The notes under the pieces are model-generated. The model worked only from the letters and a program-made list of their open reading frames with translations. It did no database searches and had not been told where the DNA came from. From Homarus americanus (taxonomy: Eukaryota; Arthropoda; Malacostraca; Decapoda; Nephropidae), in NCBI RefSeq assembly GCF_018991925.1, contig NW_024726235.1, positions 7,234,253 through 7,298,252 of the forward strand: a stretch of DNA of 64,000 nucleotides, given 5' to 3'. The stretch's first letter is position 1. Every line of letters starts with the position of its first letter. This document shows, piece after piece, positions 56,242 through 64,000 of this stretch. The position numbers and the translations under genes were made by a program.

Positions 56242-57995
56242 TCAGATGGTCAAGTGACCCGGCCTTCTCACCTGATCACAAATCTTCTTAATTACAAAAT
56301 TGTCCAGCTTGTACATGCCGTTACTCAAATTCATGTTGAATGCTTCGGTATGTTTAATAAGACTAGATTCTATGATGTTCCTACTGTCAATTGACTTACA
56401 TGGTAATATTGAGGAGGCATTATCCCAGTCAATGCAATGCTTGTTATCCCTCAAATGAACAAACAGAGCATTGGATTCCTGGCCTGTCCTAACACTGTAT
56501 TTGTGTTGTTTAATTCTAGTTGCAAGATCTTTACCTGTCTGGCCTAAGTAAAACATATTACATTCCTTGCAAGGAACTTTATAAATGCAACCAATTGTGT
56601 TGTTGGGGGAGTTCTTGATTAACATTTGTTTAACAGTGCATGAGTTTTTAAATGCCACATTGACGTTCCAGGTTTTTAGTTGTGAAGGAATGTGTGAGAA
56701 ATTTTTGTGAAATGGTAATATTAAGATATTCTTATGGTCATGGGTGGGCTTGGGATCAGTTCTATAAAAAGTTTTCTTAGTAATGTTTAGGCATTTGTCT
56801 ATGAAAGATCTAGGGTATTTAAGGTTTGAGCCAATATTATATATATATTTGTATTCCTCATCGATGAATTCCGGACTGCAAATTCTCAAGGCACGTAAAA
56901 ACATTGTTGAAAATACTGACTGTTTGACTTTATTATGGTGGGCAGAATAATAATGAATGTATGAACACACATTAGTTGGTTTTCTATAAATACTGAACTT
57001 AAAAGTGTTACCTATTCTGTGTATCAGACAGTCTAGAAATGGCAATTTACAGTCTTGCTCTAATTCCACAGTGAATTTGATCGAGGGGGTTAAGTTGTTA
57101 AGTTGAGGCAGGAAAGCTTTTAGGTCCTCATTACATGGCCAGAGACATAATACATCATCAACATATCTAAACCAGACTGCTGAGGGTGGTAAAATATTAC
57201 TTAATAGTTTCTTTTCAAAGAATTCCATATATAGGTTGCTTAATACAGGTGAGAGTGGATTACCCATTGCCATACCAAATTTTTGAGCATAATATTCCCC
57301 ATTGAATTCGAATTTGCAATCCTTAATACATAGTTTGATGAGTTCGATGAAGTCGTCTTTCGAGACGGGCAGTGAAATGTCATCCAGGGAATCTATGAGG
57401 AACTCTAGTAAATCATCAACTGGGACCTTTGTAAAGAGTGATGTTACATCAAAGCTGACCAGTTTAAATCATAATTAATGTGTAAGTTGTTGATTTTATC
57501 AACCAGATCCATATTATTCTTGATATTGGAGTTAGAAATGTTGCCAACTAGGGGATTTAGTAAAGAAACTAACCATTTAGATAGTTTATAAGAGATTGAC
57601 CCAACTGAGCTAATGATGGGTCTTGCTGGGTTATTGGGCTTGTGGGTCTTGATTACAGCGTACATGTATGGCAGTGGAGGGGACGTTGAAGTAAGATGTT
57701 TAATGAGAGTAGCTTTGCCTCTCAATAGGGACTTCAGTTTTTTGTTGAACTGGGTGTTCACAGTGTTGAGAGGATTATTGATGAGAGTACATCCTTGTAG
57801 ATGTACTCTCATGTTTGTGGATAGGGTGAGTGTCTGAACACTTCTCAAAAGGTATGATACCTTGAGGCACACATTCAGTTCATCAGCTGCAGTGCTTCGA
57901 GAAATGACAGGTAGGGTCTGGCGAAAGAGTCTAGCAATGACCATTGTAATGCCACGATAGGACGCCACTCTCCGGGAGGCTCCACATTGTCTCAT
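56242..57995 (-). pseudogene. Penelope-like RT plus GIY-YIG endonuclease, one frameshift
   Basis: The N-terminal part (57995-57470) has PYMYAVIKTHKPNNPARPI and SSVGSISYKLSKWL of the RT fingers. Near 57468 one base change in phase breaks the frame; VSFDVTSLFTKVP with the first catalytic Asp follows in the new frame. Then FGMAMGNPLSPVLSNLYMEF and the catalytic WFRYVDDVLCLW. After the thumb comes the endonuclease NTIGCIYKVPCKECNMFYLG, QTGKDLATRIKQHK (the GIY-YIG motif with the catalytic Arg), ending RRPGHLTI with a stop at 56242. About 580 residues remain, shorter than the usual 750-850, so the N-terminal part is missing. Confidence 0.85.
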
Positions 57996-58010
57996 TGTAG
58001 TGCATTAGGG

Positions 58011-58108
58011 TAGACCACATTTTTGGTTTTGCCATTATCACAAGTATGTAAAGATTTTTTTAGCATTAAACTGTTATTATTTTATTGTCTATTCATTATT
58101 ACATATAT
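58011..58108. other. Short AT-rich spacer
   Basis: No feature between the Penelope-like element and the minisatellite. Confidence 0.3.
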
Positions 58109-58228
58109 CACCACCCATCATCACTACATACAACACCATCCATGATCACTACATATAACACCATCCATCATCACTACATATAACACCACCCATCATCACT
58201 ACATATAACAACACCCATCATCACTACA
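58109..58228. repeat. 25-bp minisatellite
   Basis: About five copies of CACCCATCATCACTACATATAACAC with one or two changes per copy. Confidence 0.9.
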
Positions 58229-58284
58229 GATCGGAAAGTAGGTTCCGAGATTCTCGTGCGGACACACAAACACACATACTTCTT

Positions 58285-59989
<1,705 letters not shown>

Positions 59990-60068
<79 letters not shown>
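59990..60068. repeat. (TA)n followed by (GA)n
   Basis: TA run 59990-60052, then GAGAGAGAGAGAGAG up to the next MITE. Confidence 0.95.
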
Positions 60069-60345
60069 CTCCTCCCCGACTTACGATGGGGTTAGGGACC
60101 CAAATCCAGTTTGTAAGTCGTAAATGCTTAAATAATACATAAAAAATTTAAAATGGGTGTCTCTTTTTCTTCTCAGCACCACAAAAACTCTCACTTTCAA
60201 GCTTACCAGCCATTTTTAAGTGAATTACAAACGAAAATTTTGTCTGTGTACTGATGTTGGGACTCGAAAGTACGAAATTTGACAAAATTTTGGTACGACT
60301 GAGTTCGGGTGGTCGTAAGTCGAGTAGGTCATAAGTCGGGGAGAT
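60069..60345 (+). mobile_element. pogo/Tigger-type MITE (TCCCCGACTTACGA)
   Basis: The left end CTCCTCCCCGACTTACGATG and right end ATAAGTCGGGGAGATG are imperfect complements. The body matches 40998-41297. Confidence 0.75.
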
Positions 60346-60354
60346 GTATATATA

Positions 60355-60956
60355 CAGTGGTCCCTCGGTTAATGAACATAATTCGTTCCACAGAGTCGTT
60401 CGTTAACCGAATCCATTGTTTCAATGGGATATTGGGTAATTAGTTCCAGCTCACAGAAAAGTACATACAAAGTATGTATAAACAAAATGCAGTAAAGTAC
60501 ACTTACTTTGAGGTGTGTATGTAGAATGTTGCTGGTTGATGATGATGATGGGAATTAGAAGTGGAGGAGGAGAAGGGAGAAGAGAAGGAAGTGTGGATGG
60601 AGGAGAAATCACCTTTCTTTGGACCCATGCTTGATGCAGTAATTTCACCAATAAAATTTTAAGTTTACTTGTTGTAATTCAAGATTATTTTATTTAAATC
60701 AACACTGCACTATACTGTATATTATCAATATGTTTACTAAATTTCAGAATGACCAATAATTTTAATGTAAAAATGCAAAAATATTCGGGCACCTGTGTCC
60801 TGCGCGCTGACATCTTAGTTACATGGGCCTAAGATGATCTCTGCTTTATTTTGGGAATACTTCTTAGGGAGGCTTCTTAGACCCCGGAATGCCCAAATTT
60901 TGTCTGAATCTTCCAAAATCTAGATTTACCAGGTCTGAATCTTTGAGGGTTCACTG
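60355..60956 (+). mobile_element. pogo/Tigger-type element with mismatched ends
   Basis: The left end CAGTGGTCCCTCGGTTAATG belongs to the TTAACGA family. The right end GAATCTTTGAGGGTTCACTG belongs to the family at 43865-44346. TA lies on both sides (60353-60354, 60957-60958). The switch lies near 60780-60800. (GAT)n at 60537-60551. Confidence 0.65.
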
Positions 60957-62454
60957 TATATATCTATATACTGTATATAATTATGGTCTGTACATTTACT
61001 TAATATCAAAATAAAGTAATCAAACTCAACAACTGATTGTACCACTGTTGATATTATTAGTAACAACTAGCACTAACGTACAGATGTCAGTTTACATACT
61101 GTTGATACAGTATTGTTGTAATGAATATGTATAAAAATATTAATTCAACCCAATCCTTTTTGTGGGAATTTCTAATGGGTAAAGTTTACTTATATTATCT
61201 TAATATATTGAAACATTCATGGGACAACATTATATGTACAGTAAACAAAATATCAGCCAAAAATTACAAAACAGTAAGCGTATCATAACATAGTTTATCG
61301 AATTCATTTGTATGAAAAACATAACAATGAACACCTCCAGCAAATATGGTAAATTTTCCTAATATACATACCATAAGTTATTCTATTCTGTGGGTTACCA
61401 CCCTGACATTATCATCAACATTTCATGGCCATTTTCCATGATTGCATGGGCTAGCTGTGATTAACTGTTGGCATTCTATTGCTGTGCATTCTATTGCAGT
61501 CTCTCTCATTCTGCTCTTCCCGTAACACTGGTGGCATTTCTTACAACCTTTCCTCATGTCATTCTTGGCCTACCTCTGGCCATGCATCTCTTTGACACAA
61601 TTGATCTCCATTCTCTCTACATGCCCAAACCATCTCACCCAACCTCTACATAAAAATTTGTCAGTACTGCACTCTCAATTCCCAGCCATCCTCTTAGGTC
61701 TGAACAGGGTTCAGTGTACAGTATACATATTGTTTTCATTCATATCCTTTCTGCTGATGCTGGGTGGCCAAACAGGTTCTGTTTTTAATTTTTATCATTT
61801 AAACAGCTAGTGGGTTACCACTTTCCCCTGGCAGGATATAGTACTTGCCCACCAAAAGCTTGTTCCATCATTGGTGAGCATATCCAACATTGAACTCATT
61901 TATTATGTGTGAGTAAGGAACTTAATCTTCTTTTCCAATTATGAATCATATGCTTGACCAGTTAGGGCAAGGTAACAAGCTCTGCCATCATTTGAGGCAT
62001 TATACAATAAATGGACTTAATATCTACGAAATGTTTCATCCCATTGAAAATATTAACACAAAATACTTGTCACAAAATATATTTTCAAATTCATATCGAA
62101 CTCCAAATTTACAAGAACATTTTGTACATGAACAGAAACTAAACCATTTCATAATTTTTCAAAACTTCATACACTATTGTACATGTAGATACCAGTCTCA
62201 CTTCGTGGTTCCTGATACTTTCACAAATAGTCAAAATACAAATGTTTCAATATTGCACATGTAGTTTGTGTTCCATGGAAGTTCAAAGTAATATTAAGTA
62301 TTATGCTTGTCTTTTTTCTGACTTTATATTGACATTCTATCAGTCTATGAATGTCATAAATTTAACCTGGCACACACACCAATATCCAGGTGATAATGTA
62401 AAATGTTTTTCACTTTTATCGTCAACATCAATGGAATTTCAACCTAACTTCACA
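60957..62454. other. Unassigned intergenic stretch and 3' UTR of the minus-strand gene
   Basis: Unique AT-rich sequence without transposon ends. The part next to 62455 is presumably the 3' UTR of the minus-strand exon; no clear minus-strand AATAAA was fixed. Confidence 0.3.
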
Positions 62455-63175
62455 TTACTTATTGCTCATATTTTTTTCCTTCGCAAAACCTTCCACCAGC
62501 ACATTAGCAGCAATCATTTCTGGACTCCCGTGTGATAAACGATCTTCTCGTGATATTAATGATTCTGTTTCAAGTTTTACTGGTGCAGGCTTTCTATAAT
62601 CTTTTGCATATTGTTTGTGTGTCAATGAAGAACTTCTGGACAAAGAAACAGGCTGTCTGATATTTCCAAATCTATATTCAGAAGCTGATCTCTTTACCAG
62701 AAACTCTCTGGGCTTATATGAGGAAACTTGCACAACTGGCACATGTTTCTTTGGAGTCACTTTGGGATGGTTAATCAAGTTTAATTTACCAAAACCTTGA
62801 CTGTGAAGTTCAGATGATGTAGATATTGTTACTGGAGATAACTGTGAACTGCTCACAACAGCTTCTGTAGTCTGGGACCAAGCTTTTATATCATTGTTTT
62901 GTGTGTTCACAGCACCAGTATGTTCCACACCATTTCTATCTCTTCCCACAACCATCAATTTCATTCTGGGAGGTATTGTAAATTGTGATTGTAATGGAGC
63001 CGATGGACTTGTATTTAGAATATCACCAAATGAATCAGTGTGATTATCATCATATGTCACCTGGTGTGGGGAATCTGCTTCAGAGTCCCAGGTATTCACT
63101 TCCATCTCTTCCGTGCTAGATCTCCAATCAGATCTTTCTTTAAAGTTTTCACCACTTATGTGTCTTGTAGAAAAT
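62455..63175 (-). CDS. 3'-terminal exon of an unrecognised Ser-rich protein
   Basis: On the minus strand a strong acceptor (a run of T then GCAG, 63193-63176) opens a 721-nt exon. Its frame is open for 239 codons to TAA at 62457-62455, starting one base into a codon with FSTRHISGENFKERSDW. It is rich in Ser, Thr, Lys and Pro, with no membrane segment or known domain seen. Notable stretches are PPRMKLMVVGRDRNG, PKKHVPVVQVSSYKPREF and the C-terminal SPEMIAANVLVEGFAKEK. Long open frame, sharp acceptor and normal codon use argue for a real gene whose upstream exons lie beyond 63200 or outside the window. ATG 63105 is internal. No function is assigned. Confidence 0.65.
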
Positions 63176-64000
63176 CTGCAAAAAAAAAAAAGCTAAATTT
63201 AGTATTAATTCATAAACTGTTTTCTACCGTACTGTACATGACAACACTGAAAGATGTCCTACTAATACCTTTTTCAATTAGTAACTCTCTCTCTCTGTTC
63301 CAGAAATAATTTACAGTTTGTATGTATTTTTTCATCACTTATTTACATATTGTACAAGCGGTTTTCAACTTTGCTGTTTAATACCTGTCTACCTCATAGT
63401 AGTTATAGTGACTAGCTTTATCTTTCAATAAGATAAAATTCAAATTTTGGGATATGAAATATAAATAGAATCTAGTTATCATAGTGTACAATACCTTATA
63501 TGAAAAATTATGATTGGTAATCATTAGAAGTAACAGCAGAATAACACTGTCAACAATATACATTATTTATTTTCAGTGATGATTTACTCTCCAACCTGAT
63601 AATACAATATACATGTATAAAACTGCTGCCCATTTATAATGACACTTAAAACTGTGATGGATTGTCTTGTAATATGAGTACCTAGAGTACTGTACTGTAT
63701 ACTATAGGTACAAGTATTCCCTTCTAGTCGATCTCTCAAGACCATTAATATTATGGACTTTCTATATTTTCTATAAGTTTTGCATCAAACAATGCAGTAA
63801 TCAAATTGTATCAAAGGTTATAACCGGTAAATTCCAAGCATTAGAACAACCAGTGGTCTACCATACTGAAAGAAAATACAATTCTCAATTCATGATAATG
63901 CTACAGTACTTTATACACCTTAAAATTGAAACAAATCAGCTGTATTACTTTTGCATACCAACTCTTAATATACAGTACATACAAATTAACAAGCTCAAGT
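63176..64000. other. Probable intron of the minus-strand gene
   Basis: Unique AT-rich sequence with several TACAGTA-type motifs (63683-63705). No further exon was recognised. Confidence 0.3.

Overview
This is a repeat-saturated eukaryotic (metazoan) window. Genes are split by long introns, there is a eukaryotic tRNA-Gly with a Pol III T-run terminator, and there are at least a dozen long (TA)n arrays. The transposons are typical of arthropods: pogo/Tigger, Tc1/mariner, Jockey-like LINEs, a Penelope-like element and LTR elements. An arthropod, most likely a crustacean, is my inference; nothing in the window names a species.

The main host gene is a SON homologue on the + strand, assembled by eye from seven exons (coding 6238-6266, 15973-16103, 19607-20646, 22377-22542, 23891-23977, 24086-24201, 25675-25797). 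All splice phases agree and the total is 1692 nt, or 563 residues plus stop. It carries the SON signature [11 protein letters not shown], a G-patch and a C-terminal dsRNA-binding domain. Between signature and G-patch lies one 1040-nt exon made of about 23 Trp-centred repeats of about 14 residues. A second host gene is represented only by a 3'-terminal exon on the - strand (62455-63175). A third possible terminal exon lies at 54412-54603.

Layout: 1-5.1 kb holds retroelement remnants and a TRIM-like LTR element. 5228-5298 is tRNA-Gly(GCC). 6.2-25.8 kb is SON; its first intron contains a solo LTR, an antisense Jockey-like LINE split by an LTR-like insertion, and a tRNA-Asp pseudogene. 27-41 kb is a chain of pogo/Tigger elements separated by (TA)n arrays, with two nearly full-length Tigger transposases. 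43.8-53.5 kb holds degenerate Tigger, mariner and Tc1 copies, a 4.2-kb segment bounded by 145-bp inverted repeats, and palindromic elements. 53.8-54.3 kb is another LINE-derived short element. 55.8-58.0 kb is a Penelope-like element with a hammerhead-like motif at its 3' end. 58.4-61 kb holds more Tigger derivatives. 61-64 kb is mostly unique sequence with the minus-strand host exon.

The transposons interact in traceable ways: nested insertions with exact TSDs, empty sites visible in sister copies, internally deleted LINEs that keep only both ends, and Tigger derivatives whose middle became three hairpin modules separated by G-runs. All alignments are by eye; identities are approximate.
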